A stretch of 64,000 nucleotides of DNA from Cephalotrichum gorgonifer. Lineage: Eukaryota > Ascomycota > Sordariomycetes > Microascales > Microascaceae. Both the position numbers and the translations under genes were made by a program. This document shows positions 23,827 through 35,061 of the stretch, piece after piece. The stretch spans positions 124,001 to 188,000 of the forward strand of contig ONZQ02000014.1 in the NCBI GenBank assembly GCA_900312665.1, read 5' to 3'. Each line of letters starts with the position of its first letter. Positions within the stretch are counted from its first letter, which is position 1. Under the pieces are notes generated by a model. It was not told the origin of the DNA. It ran no database searches and saw only the letters and a list, made by a program, of their open reading frames with translations.

Positions 23827-26800
23827 CTAAAGCTCACCCGCCCTAACCTCCTTCTCGAAAATCCTCACCCCCTCAACGTAGTCCAGCCCCCAACTGACGG
23901 ACCTCAACTTCAGCACCGCCTCAAACTCGTCCCCGCTCTCGCCTTCCCCCTCGCTGTCGCTCGAATAAAGGTCCTCCTCCTCGCTGCTATCCCCGTCACT
24001 CGGGTACCTCCACAGGTCCGCCGAGAACGCGAGCGTGATCTCTTCCACCCCCGAGTCTCCCGCACCTGTGATAACCGCCTTCCCCTTTCCCTTCTTGTCA
24101 GTCGACTCCTTCTTCCTCGACACACCATTCTTTGATCTGGAAGGTCCCTTGTCGACGGTCCGTATGATGCGCGTCGCGCGCTCCCCGACGCCGAGCCACT
24201 CGAGCTTGTGCTGGGGGTACCAGACCAGGCTGTCGATGAAGAATTTGGTCGTCTCCTGCATCGCCCAGGCGCACGTGTCGTCGTTTCGGAAAGGCGAGAT
24301 GTGGAGTGCTTGAAGGTTGCGGAGGCCAGCAAAGTGCTGGAGGAGAGTGTGCTAAGACCGTGTTAGTATCCCTACACTCTCTAGCAGTCAGGGGGAAAGG
24401 GGAAAGTTGAAGGGGGAGGGAGGAACGGGGAGAGCTTACCACCCCACGCATGTGGAAGCCTCCAGATAGCTCCTCAAGTCGAACGCCCTGAGCACACAAA
24501 AGGGTGATCGTCTTCGCATCCAGGTCCCATGTGGATGAAGAATCGTTTCTGATCAGCAAGCGCTTCAGCGTGCCCAAGTGCTTCTTGAGTACCTGCTTCC
24601 GTATATTATTGATGGTCACGGTAGACCAGGGATGGAATGTCGACGGCCAATACCTCACTGATCGTTCAATCATGAAGATCTCGTAAACCTTGTCGAGCTG
24701 CGACACACACTTGAGGAATGCCGGCGAGACATTGTCGGTGGAGATATTCCGTAGTGCCAGCGGTTTTACTTGATTCTCCTTGGAGAGTAGGGTCCACAAG
24801 GGAGCCTGGTTCCCGACGTTTAAGAGAGTCAGAGTTTGAAGGGCGTGGAGATCCAGGGCGCTGTTCAGCACAGAGGCTTTGACTGGGATTAGGTGGATCC
24901 CTAGCGACACGAGCCCGAGGCCTCTGGTAGATTTGACATAGGCGCTCATGAGCTGTTTCATTTCAGACTCGTTGACCTCGGCGGTGGGCTTTTCTTGCGC
25001 GCATAGCACTACAGATGGTGACTCTGACCTCGCCGTGCGAGTTCGCCTCGTACGTGAGGGCCAGATACTGGAGTGACGGGCACTCTCGCGAACTCCCGAG
25101 AACCTTGTCATGTCCGGGGAGGTGTCGGAGTCGTCACTCGTATCGACCCCGAGGGACTCATCCCCTTCTGTGTCGCTCAAATCAAGATCATCCACAGACA
25201 TATTAGCTCGGGGTGGCTTGTCGTTTGAGTTCTTGTGTGATGCAGTGCTGGGTAATAACTCGTCGGGTTGTCCCGAGGCGGAATCGTCATCAGAAGAGCC
25301 CGATCTCGTCACACTACTAGTACCCGTTATTGCGTTCTGCTTGGCGGCATCGGATTCGAAGTAGCCGCCGATAGCGTTCCCGATGAGATCGACGATATCG
25401 CCGCTGTGGCCAGCAAGGCTTTCGGCGCCACGCACAGATAGAAGCGCGTTGGATGCCTCCTTGAGGGCGGCAATGAACAGCTCCTCCGGCGACTTCTTCT
25501 CTTTTTGGGACACGCCCTGAGACTTGTCGCTCAGACTGCTTCCATCATCCTCCCTTTCGCCGGGCCGAGACGGAGGCTGATGGTTATGGCGGCCCTTCTC
25601 AACACCAAGGACCCGCGCAAGTACAGCCTCCTGAATCTTCCATTCCTTCTGGGCCGAGGGCGGCCTCGAGGACGTGCTGTGCTGGGCGCCGTGGAAATCG
25701 TCGTCGAGCTCGGTCGCGTCGGGATCCTGATCTGGATCTGACCCCCTCGCTTCCACGGCGAGCGCAGTGGAAAACGAGAGACGCAAGTGAGTAAGCGTGC
25801 TCTCCGAGTATTCTATGCAGGACTTGACCTCGGGAACCAGATCCAGGGAATCGATATTGAGGACGGCGAGGCGCCTGAGGTTCTTGAAGCCCGACAGGGT
25901 GGGGGGATCGTCGGGCGCGGACTGCCGGCGAAGGGGCCTAGACCTGGAACTAGGTTTCATGATGGGCGGGGGAGGGAGGTTGGGGATGATATGGGTGGGT
26001 GGGCTTGCATGAGCTGGTGCGAAGTGAGACTGAATGCCGTTGCCGTAGAACTGGGGAGGGATGGGTCCGACATTGAACTGTACGGGAGGAGGAGGGGGAC
26101 CTTGAGGGTGCGGGTGGTGGTGTGGTAGGAGCATTGGTGGGTCGAACGAGGACGAAGGGTTTGCATTCGCGATGGGTAGAGGCCGGAGGGGTTCATAGCA
26201 AGAGATGCCAGCATGCCATCGGATATGAAGCTCGTTCAGGCACGGTAGTTGATGAAGTGTCTTGAACACTCGGCGATTCAGCTCAACCGGGATATTCCAT
26301 TTGAAGGTCTCCAGGGACTTCGCATCGCGGAGGGCTAGGTGTATCAGGGTGTTCAAGAACCTGCCGCCATTGAGAGAGTATTGAAAGGCTTGATAGCTAG
26401 TCCTCGCCTTATCGCCAACGCTCCGGATATCTAAGGAGAAGTGCCTCAAGAACCGGGCATAGTCGTAGTCACTAGTGGTCAGGGTGTCGAGGCCGCCAGT
26501 TAGCGTGACGTTTGCCGTACTTCGCAAAGGCGGATTGTCTCGCGGTAGCAGGGGAGGGTTCGTGAGGATGACGTGGAAGGACCGGTATAGCTGGGCCGCG
26601 GCTAGCTCGTGAAAGCGCCTCGATACGACGGAGAGCGAGATGAGCTCCGGGGTATCGCACTGCACAGTGGGTTAGTAGGGTCGATCCGGGATGGTAGTAA
26701 AAGGAGGCGCAAGTAGCGATATTAAGATGAAGAAGTGCACAGAAACCTAGGCTTCGACGCAGTGGGGAATGGAACAAGGGGGAGACGACTGGGATAGCTG

Positions 26801-26992
26801 AAAGCTCGGGGAGGGAGGGAATATATTAAAACCAGAGCTTGATGTACGTACGTGGCTGAAAATGGCATGTTGGGTTTCCGGTGGAAGGTCAAGGACACTC
26901 AGTCGTCGGATGGGTCTGACCGACTGTCTGATACGCGGGGCGGAGGACGACGGCGAGGCTGAGGAGGAGCTGGAAACCATAGTCGATGCCAT
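23827..26992 (-). CDS. F-box protein of unknown target
   Basis: Three exons on the minus strand, 26992-26852, 26659-24440 and 24351-23827, give 961 aa. The splice between exons 1 and 2 falls inside the F-box and joins LSVLDLPPETQHAIFSH to CDTPELISLSVVSRRFHELA, a typical F-box for binding Skp1 in an SCF ubiquitin ligase. Both introns have CTAAC branch sites. Downstream are regions of leucine-spaced helices that may be degenerate leucine-rich repeats (for example CLNELHIRWHA, LQTLTLLNVGN, RLEELSGGF, NLQALHISPF). Long Ser/Asp/Pro-rich disordered linkers separate them, and the C-terminus is acidic (SSEEEDLYSSDSEGEGES). The substrate cannot be told from sequence. It has no WD repeats, so it is not SCON2/Met30. 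Confidence 0.8.
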
Positions 26993-29515
26993 AGTGGAAC
27001 CGGGTCGCGTATGTGGGCCACTTGTGCTGATCCTTCTGACGGGACGTGGCCGTGGCCGTGTATGCCGCAGCGACGGAAGCAGCACGACCGGAAAGGCGCT
27101 CACTGGGAGGGCGCTCCCTCCAGGTCACCCTCAGGCCGCGACGATGATGTCGGGATCCAAGGCGCTATAGTACCAGTGCAGGGCACAGAGATGTCGCACA
27201 GTGCCTCGGTGGGTATGTACCAGATCCTGGATAGATCTAAATCTTAGGTTGGAGCAGATGGCGTCAGCAAGGTGCAGATAGGCGTCGTAACCTCGATATA
27301 GATATGGAGAGCTGCACTGGAAGAGATTGGGACAGGCGAGAAATGTACGCCGTACAGGAATGTGAGGGGCGCAGGTTCAAGACGTTACTGTGTGTGAAGA
27401 GAAACCTTGAAGAAGTGAATAGTAGTGTCAGGTCAGGCGCTAAAGGTGTTTAGGTGTTGGTGTGGATATATGTAGTGTGATAGAGTTGGATGTGTTCGCA
27501 GGTGTAGGAGTGAATGTTTGAGGAGGAGGATAAGGACGAATCGAAGTGGACAAGGCGGCCAGCAGTAATAATGGCCAGGGTCGGGCAAGGCAAGGCGAGG
27601 AAGGCACGGTGGGAGGTGGGGGACTTGTTCCAGAGTGTGGAGGGAAGGGGCGGGGCCGCCGCCGCACGGCCAACTAGCGTGCTGCTAGGGTGATATCATA
27701 TGCAAGAAGCACCGACCCTACCATGGGCCACATGCATCTCAGGATTAGATTGTACACTATGTATGTAGGTATGTTATGTAGTTACTTGACACTTTACCCC
27801 GGCTCCCTCCTCCAACCCAGCTCCACAGGCAACACCAAGAGCGTGCACCATTGTGAATACTCGCGTGCAGAGTATTTACAACCACAGTGGTAAAATTCTC
27901 TTTCTGTACTGTCACTCACCATGCCTGTGGTTTTCTTTAACTAGACCTTCCTCACCGTCATAGATTTAACCTGCATTAGCTCAAGTGGCATGGAAGATCC
28001 TCTGATTTGCCTGAACCCTTCTTTAAATTCCTTGAGCCTTGAGAATGCTTTGCGAGGACAATCAAAGGTGATGGCGCCATAGCATCAGCGTCTACTTAGA
28101 CAAGTACCTATTCCACTTTGACCCTTGACCGGCGTTTAGGGAAAGTCGATCCGCAACCCCACGGCGCAGCTATCAAACACCCCACAGGTAATGAATGCTC
28201 ACTGCTTGCCATTTTCGGCTTTTTCTTTGCGTTTGTCTCATCCACAACTCCGGAGTCCGCAGTGTGTATTACATAGCATGAGCAGCTGAAGCTGGTCTTG
28301 AGAGAAGGGAGGAATACTCGATTACTCGAGTCATACGGAGAGGAGTTTCCCAGGCGCGCATCCCGCTAGCCAGACAGGCAGACAGAAAGGTCGCACGAGA
28401 GCCGGCCTACCCCACCATCAATTCACCTGGCGAAGGCCGGGAGCGACTGGCGGAATACCTGCGGATTGGCAGGTGTGGTCCAATGTTGAGCAAGCAAATC
28501 AAAAGAGATTGAAGTCGTGAGATGTGGGGTGCTGACTACTAAACAATTGTATTGTGGCACCAAGGGGAGAATGCATTCTCAGTGGTCAGAGACGGGTAGC
28601 TAATATCTAGTCGAGGGCGCCGTTGTAAATAAACTCTAGGAGGTATGCCCTTAGCTAATAAGGAGAATGCCCTTACAAGTATACGTTGCATGGTGATACC
28701 ATACATGTACCAGCCTAGCTCTAGTAGAGTAAGTACCAGGCTCGTACGAGTTCTGAGAACCAAAACCCTACCTATACTGAGAAATCCCACTAGCGCATTT
28801 CGAAACAACCTTGTATTCCGTAGCACTCATCAGGCTTTCCATTCTGGTCAAGCAAACAGCTGTGCCTCGAAAATCTTCGGCCGGCTTCCCGTCCTTGACC
28901 GGTGCCAAGCCTCCTCCTGACCCACCTCGTTCGCTTGTGGGGCCTGCCGTGGCCTTACAACGGCGCTAAGCCACTAGCCAAGACTCGCTCCTCCCCACCT
29001 TGCCCCCGCCAACAACAGCGGGACTGGGGCGGATCTCATCGGCCCAGGAAAGCGCGACCATGTTAATAATACCATGTTGGTTCTCCCCGCTCTCTCCTCA
29101 GTGAATTCTATCCCAGAATCCTTCGGAGGCAAAAAGTGCTAGTATAATAATACCGGCCTTGTTTCCACACCCCCTTCCCCTTTCCTCTCCTATTCTTTGG
29201 CTGTCCATCCCCCCTTCTCCTTCTCCGCTCCCTCACCTCAGCCTTAGCGTTTAGCATGGTATCTGTTCTATTTTCGACTACTTGCCAACCAAGAATCACA
29301 CCGTCGGAATCCTACACAGACCCACCAAGACCAGGCGCCAACTGCACCGCCCGCCTCTCTGCTCCACACTCGGCTAGATATATTTACACTCTCTGAATCC
29401 TCCGCTCTCGTCCCCAACCCACCACTCTTTTACTTCATTGCAGACGTGGCTGCGGAAACGTCACCCTCTACAACACAGGCAGACAGATCCAACAGGCAAT
29501 CCACCCCCAGCAACC
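26993..29515. other. Divergent spacer between the F-box and transglutaminase-like genes
   Basis: Noncoding 2.5 kb. An ATGGCGCCAT palindrome lies at 28071-28080 and one TACAAGTA at 28674-28681. C/T-rich DNA near 29170-29240 and 29390-29420 probably belongs to the promoter or leader of the plus-strand gene. I see no tRNA or other RNA gene. Confidence 0.55.
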
Positions 29516-31429
29516 ATGGCCGATGTCGAAGAACCTCAGCTCACCACTCTCGCTCAGCGGATCGCCGCCTTGAATTCACAGAGGAACTTTACCTCAGAAC
29601 AGAAACCCAAGCGACCGCCACCACCCAGGCCGGCAACCAAACCCGCCCCGCCTCCCCTGCCGAGTCGGCCATCGACAGGACCATCACCTCCGCAGTCGGC
29701 CACCAAAGCCCCGACACGGGTCCCCACGCAACCCCCCGCTTCCACACCCACTCCCCCACTGCCCCCTCGTCGTCCGACCTTACAGCCAGCCCCGCCGACG
29801 GAGCCTCGGCGGAATTCGGCATCATCCGAGCTATCGTATAATTCGACAACATCGAGTCTGTCGGCTAACCGAACTGTCTCCTCTTCCAACACCAGTTTCG
29901 TGTCAAATGATGGCCAGGGTAGCCGAAAGCTCCCCCCTGCATTCAACCCTGCGAGCCTCCCTCCTTTGCCCCCTACCAAAAGAGAGTCGGAGGCCAACAA
30001 GGCCCCTCAAAATGGCGCGAAACCTAAACCTACACTAGGTGGTCGCCAGGTCGAACCACCGCCGACGCCGACACCATCGCTGCCGCCCCGCCTTCCCTCG
30101 AGACCGGCCAAGTCGCCAGCCCTTCCCGACCAGCACTCTGCCTTGAAGCCGACCACCCCGCGTCGGCTCCCTCCACCGCCGGAGGCCTTTGTTAAACCCC
30201 CGCCCCGACCGATTTCCAGCAACGCGACGAACGGCCGCCAACCTCCCCCTGTCCCTTCCACGGGCAGAGATGATCGTAACGCCCCCCCGCCCGTGCCGTT
30301 GTCCTCCCGACCATCGACCTCCCAGATAGAAGCCGTTGCCGCCCGTAGCGCGTCCACCCAGGCGGCGTCGTGCCTTGTATGCCGCGACTTCTCCGGACCG
30401 GATGCCGTCGCTTCGCAGTACCCTCGAGAGTCTCTCCCCCGCGATGACCCCATCGGCTTCCTCGCCCGTGTCCTCTGCGACCCCTTCCCCTCACTGACGG
30501 ATAAGGCGCGCGCCATCTTCACCTGGTTCCACCACAACGTCGATTACGACTACCAAAACTTCTGCAACGGCACCGTCGACCGGCGGGCCGGGCCCGCGGA
30601 CATCATACTCAAAGGCTTGGCTGTCTGTGCAGGCTACGCACAGGGATACGAAGCCATAGCCCACCGCGCGGGAATGGAGTGCATCGTAGTAGGGGGGCAT
30701 GGCAAGGGCTTTGGCTACAAGCCAGTCAAGAAGGGCGAGGCCGTCCCGCCGAAGAACGTCAGTGGCCATGCGTGGAATGCTGTCCGCATCGACGGGGGGG
30801 AGTGGAAGCTGCTGGACGCGTGCTGGGGCGCAGGACACGTTGACAAGAAAGAAAATGGCTACAAAAGGAAGTTCGCACCCGTACAGTTTACCGCCTCGAA
30901 CGAGGTATTCGGGCGGAGACACTATCCCCGCGATGAGGGCCACTTCTTCCGCAAGGACCAGAGGGTCCTCTCGTGGGAGGAATACTATCGCGGAGACGTC
31001 CCTAACGACGAGCCTGTCGTGAAGTATGGCAAGCTTGAGGAGGAGGGGTTCGCGGGCCATTCGCTCGCGCCCGCGGGGCTGCACATCCCCGTCCAGAGTG
31101 GAGACATCATCCGCTTCCAGGTGTCCAAACAGTGTGAGCACTGGTCACACGAGCGGAACGGGAAGGGGCCGCCGTACTTGCTACTGCTAAGCATAAATGG
31201 CATAGACGGGAGGAAGGATGACCGGGTGCCGCTGGAGACAGACGGCTACTGGTGGTGGGCGGACGTTCACGCAAGGGACCTCGGGGCGCCGGGGCAGACG
31301 GTATCCTTGGTCGCCCTGACGTCGTTCGATAATAATGACGGAAGGGGAGTTACGAAGGAGGAGTTTTTGAGGTTGAAGGGGAGGGTCGGGATGGCTTGGT
31401 CGGGCCTGGCGAAGTGGGATCTGGAGTAA
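29516..31429 (+). CDS. Proline-rich transglutaminase-like protein, Cyk3-related
   Basis: A single exon of 637 aa starts at ATG 29516 (context CAACCATGG), the first Met before a conserved-looking N-terminus (MADVEEPQLTTLAQRIAALN). Residues about 45-300 are very rich in Pro, with many PPxP and PxLPxRP motifs of the kind SH3 domains bind. A transglutaminase-like domain covers about residues 320-520: KARAIFTWFHHNVDYDY, GLAVCAGYAQGYE with Cys371, GHAWNAV with His418 and LLDACWGAG with Asp434, so the Cys-His-Asp triad is intact. The closest known family is the cytokinesis protein Cyk3. Unlike Cyk3, no SH3 domain is visible at its N-terminus. The role is inferred as septation or an actin-ring scaffold; actual enzyme activity is unknown. 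Confidence 0.78.
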   Translation: MADVEEPQLTTLAQRIAALNSQRNFTSEQKPKRPPPPRPATKPAPPPLPSRPSTGPSPPQSATKAPTRVPTQPPASTPTPPLPPRRPTLQPAPPTEPRRNSASSELSYNSTTSSLSANRTVSSSNTSFVSNDGQGSRKLPPAFNPASLPPLPPTKRESEANKAPQNGAKPKPTLGGRQVEPPPTPTPSLPPRLPSRPAKSPALPDQHSALKPTTPRRLPPPPEAFVKPPPRPISSNATNGRQPPPVPSTGRDDRNAPPPVPLSSRPSTSQIEAVAARSASTQAASCLVCRDFSGPDAVASQYPRESLPRDDPIGFLARVLCDPFPSLTDKARAIFTWFHHNVDYDYQNFCNGTVDRRAGPADIILKGLAVCAGYAQGYEAIAHRAGMECIVVGGHGKGFGYKPVKKGEAVPPKNVSGHAWNAVRIDGGEWKLLDACWGAGHVDKKENGYKRKFAPVQFTASNEVFGRRHYPRDEGHFFRKDQRVLSWEEYYRGDVPNDEPVVKYGKLEEEGFAGHSLAPAGLHIPVQSGDIIRFQVSKQCEHWSHERNGKGPPYLLLLSINGIDGRKDDRVPLETDGYWWWADVHARDLGAPGQTVSLVALTSFDNNDGRGVTKEEFLRLKGRVGMAWSGLAKWDLE

Positions 31430-32349
31430 CCAGGCTCAGTGAGATACGGGCGATACTTTGGGCTTGTCTTGGAACTTGGGACTGCAACACGGGATCGGGG
31501 CTTATTTATGGCCGGATGGCTGGGAATATACCATAGGATAGCAAACGGATACCATGGAGGGCAAGGAACTCGACGAGGGAGGGACAGGCGTTTGGGCGCA
31601 TTAGCTGATCGCGTTTTTGTCCCTCCGAACGCGAGACTATAAAATATTTATACTTCCAAAGCGCATATTATATACATACGTCTCGTGATATGTCATTGGT
31701 GTAAGCGAATTGTAGTCTACGAAGTACTGTATGTCGATACGAAACCAGGATTTGAGGCTCACTAACATTGCTTTTGGGGACGGGGGCATGGAGGGCCGTG
31801 GAGGGGCCGGAGCCCGGGATTTCTTACGCCGATAAGGCTCATTATGTCAGCCGAACTTTGATTTTCTAGAAGAGTACTTGTCTCTTTGCGATTGGGAAAC
31901 CAACAAGCGCAGCATGACGACAAAGCAGACATGTGGTGGAGACACACCCACCCTCGGAAAGGAGGGAAGTCGCAACCATCGTCTCGCACCTTCCCCTAAC
32001 ATTGCCACCCGCTCCTGCTTCGGAATAGCCAAACCAGGGCAAGACCGGGCGAAAACAATGAATGCGACTTGGGATATATAACTTTTTTTCTTCCTTTTCT
32101 GTTTTTGGGCTGCTGGCCTCTTGGTGAACTAGCAGTTTCGTCCGCTCCTTTTTCCCTCCCTTTTCTTCCCCAACTCTCTCCCTTCTATCGGCTAGTGTCA
32201 GGCCAGGCCGAGCGGAGGAGGACGTGATCACACGAGACAACTCAGTTGTTCCTTTTTGCGCGGAATCTCCGAATACCTGCACACACGTCGAATATATACA
32301 ACGCGGAAACAGGAGCTCCGAAAGAGAGCCCCCTTTGCCTCCCGGAAAA
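31430..32349. other. Intergenic region upstream of alg7
   Basis: A tandem spacer of 920 bp. A TATA-like GATATATAAC lies at about 32073-32082, followed by T-rich and C/T-rich sequence (32083-32185) typical of a fungal core promoter, then the alg7 leader. No other gene is seen. Confidence 0.55.
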
Positions 32350-33896
32350 ATGGCGCCCCTCCCACCCACTCTCACCCGCACCGAGACGCTCACCCACCTC
32401 GCCCTGTCTGCCGCCGCGCTCTCCGTCCTCGCCAACACCCTCACCAGCCCCGGCGAGCCGCCGCTCCTCGCGTCGCTCTCCCTCAGCGTGCTGGCCTTCA
32501 GCCTGACGTACTCGATGATCCGCTGGCTGGCGCCGACCTTCGTCAGGCACGGGTTCAAGGGGCGCGACCTCTGCAAGGCGAACCAGCCTGAGCTGCCGGA
32601 GTGCATGGGCGCGGTCTGCGCCGTGGTCTACCTCATCGCCATCATCGTCTTCATACCGTTTCCATTTTATAAGGATATTGTGGCGGCTACGAGTGGCGGT
32701 GGGAATAGGGACGTGGTGCTGGAGGTCCAGTATGTCAACGAGGGCCGGTTCTTGCACCGCTTCCCTCACAGCAAGGTGAGCCCCCTCCCCCTTCCTTTTC
32801 TCCCCCTTCCTTTTCTCCCCCTTCCTTTTCTCCCCCTTCCTCCCAGTGATCCTTGGGCCATCCCATAGGCAGCTCTAGCCAATTTTGAGACGCAGATGCT
32901 AATCCCAGCTTCCCCCACCAGCTCGCCTCGTACCTCTCCGCCATCATCTCCCTCCAGACGATCGCGCTCCTCGGCTTCGGCGACGACCTCTTCGACATCC
33001 GCTGGCGACACAAGTGGTGGATTCCCGCGCTGGCCTCCATCCCCATCCTCGTCATCTACTTCATCGACTTCGGCGTCACCTCGGTCGTCATCCCCATCCC
33101 CCTCCAGCCGTACCTAGGCGAGCTGTTCGACCTCGGCGCACTATACTACGTCTACATGGCCTGCGTCGCAATGTTCTGCCCCCAGAGCATCAACATGCTG
33201 GCCGGGATCAACGGCATCGAGGTCTCGCAGTCCGTTGTCATCGCCCTCCTCCTAGTCCTCAACGACTCCTTCTACCTCCTCACCCCCTACCCCCACCCGG
33301 CCACCGACTCCCACCTCTTCTCCCTCTACCTCCTCCTCCCCTGGCTCGGCGTCTCTGTCGCACTCCTGACCTACAACTGGTTCCCCGCTCGCGTCTTCGT
33401 CGGCGACACCTACTGCTACTTCTCCGGCATGATCTTCGCCGTCGTCTCCATCCTCGGCCACTTCTCAAAGACGCTCTTCCTCCTCCTCGTCCCCCAGCTC
33501 TTCAACTTCCTCTACTCCGCGCCCCAGATCTTCGGCCTCATCCCCTGCCCCCGCCACCGCCTCCCCCGCCTAAACGCCCGCACGGGACTTCTCGAGCCGT
33601 CCATGACCGTCTGGGCCGACAGGCGGCCCCACCCCCTCCTGGTACCCGTCCTCCACCTCCTCGCCCGCCTCCGCCTATTGAAGCTCACGACGGGCAAGGA
33701 CGGGGAGGTCGCGGAGACGAGCAACCTCACGCTCCTGAACCTGTGGCTCGTCATGAGGGGTCCGATGAGGGAGCGGAGGCTCGCGGCCGAGGTGACGGCC
33801 CTGCAGGCCGTCCTGGGGCTGGCGGGCCTCTTCGTCAGGCATAGTCTCGCCCTGCTCATCTTTAAGGAAGATAACCTAGGCATGCCGCACCTGTAG
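32350..33896 (+). CDS. alg7: UDP-GlcNAc:dolichyl-phosphate GlcNAc-1-phosphotransferase
   Basis: Two exons, 32350-32775 and 32922-33896, give 466 aa. This ER multi-span enzyme makes GlcNAc-PP-dolichol, the first step of N-glycan precursor assembly, and is the target of tunicamycin in its family. Family motifs are present in order: FVRHGFKGRDLCK, LLGFGDDLFDIRWRHKWW, FCPQSINMLAGINGIEVSQ, VFVGDTYCYFSGMIFAVV and the C-terminal LIPCPRHRLPR cytoplasmic loop. About ten hydrophobic helices are visible. The intron (GTGAGC, GCTAATC branch, CCACCAG) keeps the phase and contains a 15-bp pyrimidine tandem repeat. The start at 32350 matches the expected N-terminal length. The gene is convergent with set3. 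Confidence 0.95.
32791..32841. repeat. 15-bp pyrimidine tandem repeat in the alg7 intron
   Basis: Three perfect copies of CTTCCTTTTCTCCCC (32791-32805, 32806-32820, 32821-32835) plus a partial fourth lie just inside the donor side of the 146-nt intron. The copies are identical, so the repeat is probably length-polymorphic. Confidence 0.9.
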
Positions 33897-35061
33897 GCCC
33901 ATAGACTTAAGAAAAGAGGGATAATGAGAAGAACATTATGGATCGTATAGAAAGAGAGTGGAAGGATATGTTATCCCTGCTCTCAGAGGGGAGAGGGGAG
34001 AAGTCAAACTGTGTGAAGATATGATAACCCCCAATGATACGGCAGCAGTACAGCAAGATAGCCAGATAGCAAATCGACGCGTATACTCATCCAAAGAGGC
34101 AATGACCAGGGCATCACATGTAAAACCAAGAATAGGTAAGGAGTAGAACAAGTCCGTGGGACCTTAAGATTTTTGGAACCTCATTCCCATCCGTCCCCCA
34201 TCGCTCAAAAACTACAAATACATAAGTGCCGCCCACAAGACATAAAAACCCTGTGTCCCATAAAACACCTTCCCGCCCCCCCAAGCCCTTTCCTTTGCCC
34301 CAATCCCTTTTCCCAGAACACCGAGCTGAAATTTTCTTTTCAGTAAGAGCCAGACCAAGAAAAAGAAAGAAGAAAGAGAAAAAAGAAAGAAACAAAAGGA
34401 GTAGCCCCATGAATAAAAAAAATGGGAACAAAACCTTCAGTCTGATCGTCCCTAAACACCCTACCCCTGGATCCCCCCGGCCTACTCCGAGTACGCTTCA
34501 GGAAAAAGAGAAACGCCAAACAAAAAGGATCCATTCCGAACGTCAAACATGAGGTATATAGCAAAAAAATCAAGAAAAAAAAAACCGTGCCCCATCCGAC
34601 ACCAGCGCTGGTTACCAACCACAAACGGGCCAAGGGAGAAGAGAAGAAAAAGGTCCGGTGTGACAAATGTGACGACATGGACAGACGGAAGGCGCGGCAC
34701 CACCCCGTAGATTATCCTCCCTCACCCCGATTAACGACTCGCTCTCGATCCTGGCGCGTCTCTGCGCATCCCTGCTTCATACTGGCTCCAGGTAGACTGC
34801 TGATTGTCAACTTCCCTGAGAGTGCGCACACAGGAAGTCGCGGTTGTTCGGTCCAGTTCCGGGTCGAATTTCAAAGAGGAAGAATGGCGACATCGAAAAG
34901 GAACGAGCCAAGGCGGAGGGCTGCCGGTCCACAACAGATAAACCGAGAACGCACTGAAAAAAAAAAGGAACCATACTTCTATAAATTGGTATAATACAAG
35001 GAAGTGACCTTCAATTAGGAGAAAAAGTAGTCGACGTTAAAACGTAATGCGTAGCTCGAGT
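33897..35061. other. Shared 3' region of alg7 and set3
   Basis: Noncoding and A-rich on the plus strand (for example 34360-34420 and 34564-34582). No supported frame; it contains the 3' ends of two convergent genes. Confidence 0.6.

Noticed and set aside
23827..26992. Sulfur controller (SCON2/Met30) identity for the F-box protein
   Set aside because: No WD repeats are present; only the F-box is shared.
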